A stretch of DNA of 64,000 nt from Panopea generosa. Taxonomy: Eukaryota; Mollusca; Bivalvia; Adapedonta; Hiatellidae. This document shows positions 35,601-42,000 of this stretch, piece by piece. A program made the position numbers and the translations under genes. The number at the start of each line of letters is the position of its first letter. Position 1 is the first letter of the stretch. The notes under the pieces are model-generated. The model saw only the letters and a program-made list of their open reading frames with translations. It did no database searches and had not been told where the DNA came from. The stretch lies in the NCBI GenBank assembly GCA_029582155.1, contig CM055908.1, positions 17,111,352-17,175,351 on the forward strand. The letters are read 5' to 3'.

Positions 35601-36928
35601 ATGTTTTCTTGCATAGATTCACTGTTATTTGTTGCAAAATTATGTAAATATAAAACTAACATGTTTGGCTGCTTAACACAAGGTACCGTTAATTAGAAAT
35701 TCCTCTTAAATTGCTTGGGTATTATGTGTTTAGCTGTTAAAATGGACATCAAACATTCCATTTTGTCTTTTTATCTTATATTAGTAAATATATTGCTGTG
35801 CAATCTGTGGATTTCTTACAGACAATTACCGAGTAGTAATATTAGCTTAATTTAGTTCGTTTTTCATCTGGGGCTCTGTCATGCTCAATGGGATTAACAA
35901 AATCTGTACTTTTGATCTGAGAGTGACAGTTTATGTGTTTGCACAGATTTGCTTCGTCATAAAATTTGATGCATGCAGGGTTTTCATTTTAAAATCAAAC
36001 AACAGATTGAAAGAGAAAAGCAACAGATCAGACTGGGGGTCAAGGGGGCAAATGTTCAATGTTTCTGGAAAAACAACCGATCCAAACCGGATTTTAACCA
36101 ATGATTTCAATTGGCAATTGGTTAAAAATGAAAACCCTGTGCATGTTATGAAATTTGATTAACCAAATGTTGCTCTAAGCATACATAATTTTATTTTTCA
36201 TCAAACTTAAACAGTTTTGGAAAAAAATGCCATTTCAAAAAGAGGTGCAAAACTTTTGGAACTCAGTACAGAAAAGATATATATAAAATAAATAATAAAA
36301 ACAAGGAATTCATATCTTAATTTTAAAGCATAATTTGATAGATTTACCAAAACCATAAAATAAAAAAAATGTTGGTTTTATTGAGAATTTTTGGAAATGT
36401 AAGCTATGAATAATAACCAAGGAATTATATAGAGAAGGAAAGGCAACTGATTGAAATTTGTATACTGCAGCTAAAATAGTGATAAATTATGATAAATGTT
36501 CCTTCAAACCTTAATATCTTTGATTCAATAGCATTGTAGTGAATGTACAAATGTCAATTACAACAGCCTCGCTGTAAAGCTAGCTTTAACAGCAACACGA
36601 TTGAAGTGCACTGACTGTATTGGAAATTAAGCAACTAAGTACGGGGTTAGTACTTGGATGAGTGACGGCTGTCACTTCACCATTTTGTGTGATCGAAACA
36701 TGTTTAAACATTTAAATTTACATACAACTTACAGTTTTTGTACAAGAAATCAGTTGCCTGTGAATTATGAACGATTTATTTGCAAATTATGAATCCTTCG
36801 CGTGCTGTTCCACCAACATTTAGTCAGGAGATGCAAGTTTCCTTTCCTTCTAAAGTCCTTGCTCTGACAATACAAATAAGAATAAATAACAAACCCCAAA
36901 AGTATTCCTGCGAGTCAGTTATGTTCAT
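14636..36928 (-). CDS. Nucleoplasmin/nucleophosmin-like histone chaperone (whole gene, spliced)
   Basis: Family role: pentameric nuclear chaperone that binds histones through acidic tracts. The model joins minus-strand exons 36895-36928, 34947-35167, 32758-32854, 28851-28993, 27661-27714, 25870-25955, 24787-24805, 17495-17530 and 14636-14689. All junctions are GT..AG with matching phases, giving 247 residues. Residues 1-118 form the beta-barrel core (EYFWG, VELSKDKPTFTW, VKQPLLSLTLG, PVTFRLVEGSGP). The A1 tract is EEEDDED (28-34), A2 is about 132-146 and A3 about 184-206. PKKRK at 151-155 is a nuclear signal. The tail from 212 is lysine-rich. There is no NPM1-type aromatic C-terminal nucleic-acid-binding domain, so it is closer to NPM2/NPM3 or invertebrate nucleoplasmin-like proteins. 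The gene spans 22 kb because of repeat-filled introns. Confidence 0.9.
14731..14895. repeat. 23-bp minisatellite in last intron of nucleoplasmin-like gene
   Basis: About seven copies of a 23-bp unit containing TTTACAGCGACGACAATGG. The array starts about 40 bp upstream of the last exon on the gene's strand. Confidence 0.85.
16818..17320. repeat. 49-bp minisatellite, about 10 units
   Basis: Units contain CTCCTGTCAGGGATTCAGAA and TTATACCGGATACACATG. They are nearly identical in the centre and diverge at the right edge. The array is intronic in the nucleoplasmin-like gene. Confidence 0.9.
17495..17530 (-). CDS. Nucleoplasmin-like, coding exon 8
   Basis: 36 bp, phase 0/0, encoding DQKPKKGPKTTK. 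The acceptor is ATTACAG and the donor GTTTGT. It is part of the basic tail. Confidence 0.78.
17890..18060 (-). repeat. tRNA-like SINE fragment, family E
   Basis: On the minus strand the B-box-like GGTCATGGGTTCGAGCC and flanking sequence resemble the stretch at 53150-53230. It is diverged, and the boundaries are approximate. Confidence 0.45.
18511..18570. repeat. Perfect 30-bp tandem duplication
   Basis: A 30-bp block beginning AGAAACAAACATACTCTG is repeated without mismatch, implying a recent duplication. Confidence 0.9.
18571..20509. other. Intronic sequence of the nucleoplasmin-like gene
   Basis: Apart from the SINE at 18630-18895, only AT-rich non-coding sequence is seen. The open frames at 18981-19172, 19310-19504 and 19779-19961 have no recognisable content. 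Confidence 0.45.
18630..18895 (+). repeat. tRNA-headed SINE, family B, diverged copy
   Basis: Body blocks CATTCGTCTCTCACTACTGA, GTTAGGTTAACTGATCATC and the end GATGCTAAACATTTAAACAA match the copies at 33990-34266 and 46969-47259. The tRNA-like head is degraded. Confidence 0.7.
20510..20812 (-). CDS. Unrecognised 100-residue open frame with a membrane-like segment
   Basis: The frame has amino-acid composition more protein-like than its neighbours. It ends in a possible membrane span (FAPVVWYLAVAFLWPLFVH) followed by basic residues, and stays open upstream of the first Met for roughly 20 further codons. It lies inside the long intron between 24378 and 17530 of the nucleoplasmin-like gene, on the same strand. 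It could be a nested exon, a retrocopy fragment or chance. I do not recognise the family, and no partner exon was found. Confidence 0.2.
   Translation of the reverse strand: MVSSDYYFHTISKEKSVSTVSIGSYTPDGDFGSFMEEHYGLNVLNSEVTVAPQSFAPVVWYLAVAFLWPLFVHTSKLKIIQGGWFSPPRVFHVWDGHQRI
21004..21025. repeat. Poly-C run of about 22
   Basis: Uninterrupted C tract followed by TCTCTCT. On the transcribed strand of the host gene it is a G run. Confidence 0.9.
21488..21690 (+). repeat. tRNA-headed SINE, family C, copy 1
   Basis: The head GTGGTCCAGTGGTAGAGCAC (A box) and GGGTTCGATCC (B box) precede a body with GTGTCCTTGAGCAAGACAC and ATGCTTAGTACTGGTTC. The end is AAATAAGTTTAAA. Relatives lie at 47662-47870 and 56289-56460. 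Confidence 0.8.
21859..21890. repeat. G-rich tract with G-quadruplex potential
   Basis: A run of 14 G, then AGT, seven G, ACA and five G. There are enough consecutive G tracts for an intramolecular quadruplex on the plus strand. Confidence 0.7.
22690..24160. repeat. Degenerate tandem repeats in nucleoplasmin-like intron
   Basis: The phrase CAGGGACATG(A/C)AATTCA followed by TTTTATA and later TTGTTTCC..GTGC recurs near 22890, 23195, 23415, 23570 and 23860. The block ends with GATGACGAATGACAACGGGC, as in similar dispersed repeats. It overlaps no exon. Confidence 0.65.
24378..24443 (-). CDS. Nucleoplasmin-like, optional cassette or alternative last exon
   Basis: From a TTTGCAG acceptor the frame reads ARMQELQATKLTVTLKSGSK and on. 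Using the donor AGG|GTAGTT the exon is 66 bp, phase 0/0, adding 22 residues. Alternatively the frame runs on to a TAG at 24327-24329, giving a different basic C terminus. I cannot tell which form is used, or whether the exon is real. The splice-site quality and basic composition support it. Confidence 0.5.
24787..24805 (-). CDS. Nucleoplasmin-like, 19-bp microexon 7
   Basis: A 19-bp exon between TTTTCAG and GTAAGA. It completes the split Gly codon and adds KKKKGK. Its phases (2 in, 0 out) exactly bridge exon 6 to the next exon, which is the main evidence for so small an exon. Confidence 0.75.
24912..25240. mobile_element. TA-flanked MITE with ~70-bp inverted repeats, family M2
   Basis: The ends read CTGAACCAAAAAAGAAACTT (left) and, inward from the right, CTGAACCAAAAAAGACACTT. 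The pairing continues through TTTGAATGT, AATATTTTGTT and ACATTTAACTAAA. TA borders both ends. The interior CAGTAGCATGTGTGGCCAC matches the stop-codon region of the Tc1-like transposase at 2601-2620. This suggests an internally deleted relative of that kind of element. Confidence 0.85.
25870..25955 (-). CDS. Nucleoplasmin-like, coding exon 6 (A3 acidic tract)
   Basis: 86 bp encoding an Asp/Glu run of about 23 residues with one Met, then SSPEK. It corresponds to the long A3 tract that binds histones. The acceptor is ATTTTAG and the donor GTAAGT, in phase 2. Confidence 0.88.
26085..26200 (-). repeat. tRNA-headed SINE, family D, diverged copy
   Basis: AACCAGTACTGAGC..GAGAGG and the B-box-complementary GATTGAACCCTCAACCTC match the other D copies. 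It is truncated at both ends. Confidence 0.6.
26201..27660. other. Intron 5 of the nucleoplasmin-like gene
   Basis: AT-rich. The open frames at 26511-26720 and 27318-27521 show no recognised domain. No RNA gene was seen. Confidence 0.45.
27661..27714 (-). CDS. Nucleoplasmin-like, coding exon 5
   Basis: 54 bp, phase 0 at both ends, encoding KGKMEESMSSADDSLEDE. The acceptor is CATTTTAG and the donor GTATTT. Being symmetric, it could be skipped without breaking the frame. Confidence 0.82.
27772..27989. mobile_element. TA-flanked MITE, family M1 copy 2
   Basis: The left end is CTGAACGATAAAGCTAACTT and the right end, read inward, CTGAACGGAACAGCTAGCCA, both bordered by TA. The interior shares GAAATTTGGACTTGA and TTTTGTATTT segments with the copy at 4346-4583. 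Confidence 0.8.
27974..28330. repeat. Minisatellite built on the MITE end (36-42 bp units, ~9 copies)
   Basis: Each unit contains GTTAGCTGTTCCATTCAGTA, which is the terminal repeat of the adjoining MITE plus its TA, followed by flank-derived ATGTATATGCATTTATCAT. Length variants differ by a lost ATGTAT block. Confidence 0.85.
28851..28993 (-). CDS. Nucleoplasmin-like, coding exon 4
   Basis: 143 bp. It encodes the A2 acidic tract (EDSIEDEITEEE) followed by GMPKKRKAAKQVEKKSK, a monopartite or bipartite-like nuclear import signal resembling that of nucleoplasmin. The acceptor is TTATGCAG and the donor GTAAGT. Confidence 0.9.
29160..29240 (-). repeat. Family A SINE fragment
   Basis: CCACACTGAAGTGAAGTATCAT followed by CTGCAGACACA matches the tail half of family A. 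It is short and diverged. Confidence 0.4.
29487..32600. repeat. Giant 36-bp minisatellite, about 86 units
   Basis: It fills most of the intron between exons 4 and 3 of the nucleoplasmin-like gene. From about 29500 to 32300 roughly 77 consecutive units keep perfect 36-bp register, with only substitutions. Disorganised partial units occur at 32300-32600. On the gene's own strand each unit carries ATCTACAGGTACAGTG (or ATCTATAGGTACAGTG). Because 36 is a multiple of three, several frames stay open, giving spurious open frames up to about 800 codons. Confidence 0.97.
32758..32854 (-). CDS. Nucleoplasmin-like, coding exon 3
   Basis: 97 bp from a TTATCAG acceptor to a GTAAGT donor. It encodes CNLDVSFGHEVPVTFRLVEG and SGPIALGGQQLV, the last strands of the pentamer core including the conserved P-V-T-F-R-L..G-S-G-P motif. 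Confidence 0.92.
32855..33989. other. Intron 2 of the nucleoplasmin-like gene, lower part
   Basis: AT-rich sequence with no recognised element. The open frame at 32994-33236 has no domain. Confidence 0.45.
33990..34266 (+). repeat. tRNA-headed SINE, family B, near full length
   Basis: The head AATTAGCTCAGTTGGTAACG (A box) and a diverged B box GAGTTTAAATCCC are followed by CATTCGTCTCTCACC and TTAGGTTAACTGATCATCTG. The end is GACGCTAAACATTCAATCAATC. Target duplication was not obvious. Confidence 0.8.
34330..34540. repeat. Degenerate ~40-bp tandem repeat
   Basis: GGGATCTGGGGAA-like words followed by ATGGCC and an AT-rich TTTCAG stretch recur about five times. The array is intronic and opens short frames on both strands. 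Confidence 0.6.
34947..35167 (-). CDS. Nucleoplasmin-like, coding exon 2
   Basis: 221 bp between a TATACAG acceptor and a GTAAGC donor. It encodes core strands and the A1 acidic loop (VELSKDKPTFTW...KEEEDDED...VKQPLLSLTLGQRDM). The open frame runs on into both introns, but family alignment and splice sites fix the limits. Confidence 0.92.
35168..36599. other. Intron 1 of the nucleoplasmin-like gene
   Basis: AT-rich. The 93-codon open frame at 35881-36162 and the upstream extension of the exon 2 frame are not supported as exons. Confidence 0.5.
36600..36675 (+). pseudogene. 5S rRNA-derived fragment
   Basis: AAATTAAGCAACTAAGTACG and GGTTAGTACTTGGATGAGTG correspond in order and spacing to box A and to the intermediate element/box C of the 5S rRNA internal promoter. 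The 5' third of 5S is not recognisable. It is a pseudogene or the head of a 5S-derived SINE, located in intron 1 and antisense to the host gene. Confidence 0.7.
36895..36928 (-). CDS. Nucleoplasmin-like, coding exon 1
   Basis: Encodes MNITDSQEYFWG, the last codon being split. The donor is GTTTGT. E-x-F-W-G is the conserved first strand of the nucleoplasmin core and fits directly onto VELSKD of exon 2 in phase 1. The ATG is the first one in this exon context. Upstream codons are open but unrecognised and are taken as 5' UTR. Confidence 0.85.
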
Positions 36929-37116
36929 GATGTTGAATGATACGAGAAATCCCAAGACGACCTTGCCTCTCCCAAACCAGTAGACCAAATGGCAGACTAC
37001 TTACACTCGCTGCATAATATAAGCTCGTGCCAGCATGAATTTCGTGCATTTTTGCTGATTTTCCCGCGTAAATAATTCACGTAAGGGGTACGGAATTGGT
37101 CGAATATGTACGATTG

Positions 37117-37273
37117 CTGGGCCGCGTTCAGCACCGTTAAACAGCAAACACGTTTAATGCCTGGTTCCCTAAAATTAACGCGTTCTGCGTGCTAATATGA
37201 GGTTGAGCCAGTGTCCAGGAAAATTATGTTAGCTATCGTTATCAAACGTTTGACCGAACTGAACGCAGCCCTG
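37117..37273. mobile_element. hAT-like MITE in the divergent promoter region
   Basis: The left end CTGGGCCGCGTTCAGCACCG and the right end, read inward, CAGGGCTGCGTTCAGTTCGG are imperfect inverted repeats resembling hAT termini (CAGGG). The element is about 157 bp and non-coding. A clean 8-bp target duplication was not found. Confidence 0.6.
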
Positions 37274-37451
37274 GTTCTGTGGTTAGGGTTTGATATTTGT
37301 GACTATTATAATTAGTTTAAATCAATGAATTGAATTTAAAATTTGTAAAAGGTAATCTTTAACAAAAATAAAATAGCATTGTTTTACTGCTTTTCTAAAA
37401 ATAGTTGTCTTAATTTAAAGCAATAGTGTGGCTATAGGTCAATAATATGGA

Positions 37452-37519
37452 CCAATCAAATTCATGGAAATATTATGATTGTTTACACCGGTTTGGATGA
37501 CGTGGGTTAACATAAAAAG
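37452..37519 (+). promoter_or_regulatory. Candidate SIL1 core promoter with UPR-type element
   Basis: CCAAT occurs at 37452-37456, TGACGTGG at 37498-37505 and a TATA-like ATAAAAAG at 37512-37519. TGACGTGG is the known core bound by ATF6/XBP1-type factors, which fits a gene for an ER chaperone cofactor. Position relative to the real start site is inferred. Confidence 0.45.
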
Positions 37520-37544
37520 GACACATGGAATTTAGTGGAACTGA

Positions 37545-37573
37545 TGCAAGAGTTTTCAAATAAAACGTTTCGT
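37545..37573 (+). other. SIL1: Candidate SIL1 5' UTR exon
   Basis: A good donor (CGT|GTAAGT at 37573/37574) lies about 55 bp downstream of the TATA-like motif. The first coding exon has an acceptor (TTTTTTAG) at 38835. The exon start is a guess based on usual TATA spacing. Confidence 0.3.
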
Positions 37574-38134
37574 GTAAGTCATTACATTGGTAATTATAAT
37601 TTCTTTGCAATTCCAACATTAATACTCCACTGACAATAGCGATTGAATAATTATCTGAGATTTATTACCATTGTCATTGGTTTTCGTGGTTATTAGAAAA
37701 TTCACTAAGAGGTACGTAAAACTTTATTGATTTTTTTTATATAGGCCTAGAAAACCGTTTTGTCAGTTTATTTTTTAGAAAAATAAATGTTGAAATAAGT
37801 TTTTAATGTTTTTTTCCGAGTTTAACGTCTGTATCTTGTAAATACATCAATGCGTATGTAGTGAAACAAATTTGACTTTTACATGTTATTTGTAAGTTTT
37901 CTTTCTTTCATCTGTATCCCTCGCACTATTGTCCAGTGGAACTCACTTCCTTGAAATATTGTCGCTCTTGAGCCCAATCAGTTCAGACAGTCATTGTGCC
38001 AGGTTGAATATGTGTCCCCACAAGAAACCTGCTGTTTTAACCTGTTTTTAATACAATCTGTATATTATCTCTATCATGCTTTTTCAAATTTCAAAAATGC
38101 TTGGCTCAATTCATCAGTATGACATGTCCCACAC

Positions 38135-38690
38135 TCGTACCTCTAAGGTCAAAGTCACACTTTGAGTCTGTGAGATTGCGTGTCTAGTCCAACTTTTTCA
38201 TATATATTTAAAAAAAACTCAATTGATCAACATAACATGGTGAAGTGTTGACTGTAACACCCAGAATCTTTCCTCAAAGGCCAAGGTCACACGTTCAATT
38301 TGTTTGATATTTCAAGTCTAGTCTGTAACTTTGTCTTATATGGAGGGATTTAACTTGGCTCAGTTGTTCAACTTGACGTGATGACGTGTGGCACGTAAAA
38401 TCTAGACTCGTACCTCAAAGGTCAAGGTCACACTTCGAGTTTGTTTAACAACACATTGAGTCTGTTTGCGATTTCAACTCTGGTCTGTAACTTAGATGGA
38501 TTTTAAAAACACTTGACTCAGTTGATCATCATGACATGACGACATGTTGCATATATTATAAGACCCAGAACCTCACACTTTCAGTTTGTTTGATATTTCA
38601 GGTCTTGTCAACTTTGTCTTACATGTCGTTTTAAAATATGGTTACACAAAGGTCGAGGTCACACTTTAATGTAAAAAAAAATTCATAAAT
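38135..38690 (+). repeat. Degenerate ~130-bp repeat with AGGTCA sites
   Basis: AAGGTCAAAGTCACAC, AAGGCCAAGGTCACAC, AAGGTCAAGGTCACAC and AAGGTCGAGGTCACAC recur near 38145, 38280, 38420 and 38650. Each is followed by GAGT.TGTTTGATATTTCA-like sequence. The repeat lies just upstream of the first SIL1 coding exon. Confidence 0.65.
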
Positions 38691-38876
38691 TGCGTGTTTA
38701 GTCTTAAAAGTCAGTCCATTACTCTTGATATCATGGATACATTTAAATCGCTACCTATTATAAAATATATTCTATTTGCCGGTAACATTTCGTGTTTGTT
38801 TAAATAATGGAAATTTTTCTTTTTTAATTTTTTAGATAAGCATACCTCGATTGGAGAGGGCCTGTTGTTATATTAA

Positions 38877-39027
38877 ATGCCTGGAAGGTTACTGCGGTAT
38901 ATACAAGTTATGAATGCTCTCAGTGTGTTCTGCTTTGTCCTGTGTTGTTTACACAATCTCAGTCTCCATAGCAACGCAGAACCAGATGGTGGTGCACTGT
39001 CTGTAGTGAGTCAGGAAGATGATAATG
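38877..39027 (+). CDS. SIL1: SIL1 coding exon 1
   Basis: Start codon, signal peptide and first luminal residues. The donor is GTAATT, phase 1. The exon probably begins at 38836 after TTTTTTAG. Confidence 0.88.
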
Positions 39028-42000
39028 GTAATTTATGTTTTATTAAAATTTCTTTATTAGTTGGTTTCAGTTTAAAAATTGTTGATTTTGTGTTCGAATA
39101 AAAAATAGTCTGACAATTCTATAGTAAGATGATCTAAAGTAAATAGATAGGGGTCTAAAATGAAATTAATTAAATCTTCTTCCTACATTACTAGTGACCA
39201 AATGCACATGCTCGTTCTTAATGAATTGTTTCTCACCATAAATAAATACAAACAAAACTTTACTTTTATAAAATTTAGATTTACAAATCATTGAACATAA
39301 TGAACAAAATTTGAGAAATGTAGTTAATTTTCTTGAAATCAAGACAGAAAAACACAAGCAAAAAGATAACAACATTATTCCAAGATAAAATGGAGTAGCA
39401 TACTTGAAAATGCAATATTGATGACTGCAATACATAAATTAAAAGATGATAGGAGTACCCCATACTTCTTTAGTAGTACAGTACCCTCCCTATCATGTCT
39501 TTTTTGACATGTTTTTAACAATTCCTGGGGATACCCTGCTATTTACAATTATTATTAAACAAAAAGTACAAAAAACATTAATTGACAGTAATTGACAATT
39601 AATTTGCAATAAATCATTTATTATCCCTCGCCAATGCTTGTAGAGCGGAGCAGGGGGATATAGAAATGGGCTGCGTCCATGTCTTCTTTAGTTGCGATTG
39701 GAATTTTAAATAACTTGGCACAAAGGTTCACTAGGACAAGATGATGTGTCTTGTGACTGACTTGGTTCTGTTCGCCAAAAGTCACAGCTCTGTCCATCTG
39801 TCCAGACCTTATCTTCTTAAGTTGCGATTGGAATTTTAAATAACTTGGCACAATCGTTCACTAGGACAATACGATGTGTCATGCAAATGACTTGGTTCTG
39901 TTCGTCAAAGGTCAAGGTCATAGCTTAAGGTCAAGTGTTTGGCGGGGATATGACCACTATAGTGGCAACCTATTGTTTTCTTTGTATTGTGAGGATTCAG
40001 ATGATTATAACATAATTAATGCTTAGAGTATTATATATAACTATCTTAATTGTATGAAAATAAAATAGGATATAATTATTATGATAGTTTCAGAAATTTA
40101 ACTTCTATTATAATCTACAGGTGAAGTAACAGTTGAGGTGAATGGAGAGGATGAGACAGTTCCTGCCACACAGACTAAACCCAGGGAACCAGTCGATGTA
40201 TTTTATCCAACACATGAGTGGCAGGTAGTAAAAGAAGGTAATTGACTAAAACACAGTTGTAAATCAAGAAGTGATGATGTTAATTAGTTTTGCTGTTCTT
40301 TTGTTTTTATATCTGGGTTAACAACAATTTAGTTCATACTAATTTATTTTAACTCAATTGTGAAGAAAGCTTGTAGCTTATATGAACCACTCTCTAGTCT
40401 GCTTCCTGGGTAAAATCATAACTGACTGGGGTTGTGTTTGTTTGTTTTTTTGAAAGACATTGGGTTGAGCTGGGGATTGAACCCACAACCTCATTTTTAT
40501 TGCCCACTGAAGGTCCAATAATGAAGAATCAAAATGAGTAAAACCCCACCCCCCTTCTTCAAGTATCATTCAACTGAACCATCCAGTATTTACACAATAA
40601 ATAAATAAAAAAAGTGGTGCAGGTTCCAGGTTGGTTAAGTATCTACATAATCAACACATTATTTTTCAATATTGCTCATATCAGACAGGGTGCCCCACAG
40701 GTTGCAATTCTGGGGTAAGAGCATGCACACTTTAAGGTACTCCCTCAAATCTTTTTCAAATAGATTTATGTTAACAAAGTTTGGTATACAGTTAAAAAAA
40801 ACAGAATTTGTGAATTTTATGCACCTGGGTCCAACGGTTTGATCCTTGGGGTGGGTACTACGTTACTATATCTATATAAGAGAATATGATGTGATTTGTT
40901 GATGCAGATATGACATTCAAAATCCATGTTTGGATTTTTCCCGCTTCCTGAAGGATATAACTTTATGTCATCAAGGATAATCAGGTGAGCGTTAAGGTCC
41001 ATGAGCCTCTTGTTATTGCTGAGTAACCTCAATAATCTGTATTGAAGTCCCTAGTCCAGTACTGCGTCATATTTCAGTTTAACAGTAACAGAACTTTAAC
41101 TGATGCATTATCGAAGTATAACTTAACATATATATTGTAAATCTATAGAATGTTACCATAGTCGTACCCAAATCAGTTCAATAAATATCATTTTTGTTGT
41201 GTGTGTTTTCCAAACTGTTGTGCAGATAGATATCCACTTTTTCACATATATTCATTGGCTATTTAAACGTCAAACATGTTCTTTAATTCTAATGAGTTTG
41301 AACAAAGTCTAAATTGCAATTCTTAAAAAATATTTTCTACAAAATTTGGCAATAACATCTTTAAACATATGTTTGATACAATTCCCTATGTTTATATAAG
41401 TGTTAATTTGTAATCCAAAACAAAAATTGATGGGGGAAAAAACCATATCATTGCACTTTTAACAAGGCCTGTTTGTAATACTTTCATTTTTTTGTCTGAT
41501 ACTAGTGTGAGTGAAACTATTTTAGTTTGACCTGTTCAATACTTCTATAAATTGTGGTTCTGATTTTAGGGCAAACAATTCCAGCAGGTCTTCATGTGCG
41601 GATGGACTTTGAAACGGGAGTGAGAGAGGCAAAGTTGATGGAAGGTGACAGTGGCCTCAAATACTGGAAAGCTGGACAACGAGAGGGTATGTAATTGTGT
41701 TGAATATAATATATATAGATGTATCATTATTTATACAAGGCACCTGCAATAACAACTTTTCATTTTCATTTAAATATATCTTCACTATTAAGCTCCGTAC
41801 TGGATAAGTGTCCTAATATGACTCGAGTAGTGTTTGATGTAGGCTGCACATTTGCACCTCAGACCAGTATTTATAACAAATGGCTTAAAGTAAAATCTAA
41901 CTGTGAGTGGCCTCAGTACACACAAACAACTGCATTTGAGTACTACTATAAATGTTCTGATAAAACTCGACCACTAAAATAGATCATGAGATGTAACTGG

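Noticed and set aside
14636-36928. NPM1 (nucleophosmin) as the gene symbol
   Set aside because: The C-terminal aromatic NPM1 domain is absent; only the nucleoplasmin family can be stated.
39166-39463. Overlapping minus-strand frames in SIL1 intron 1
   Set aside because: Low-complexity Phe/Leu/Ile translation of AT-rich intron; no domain.
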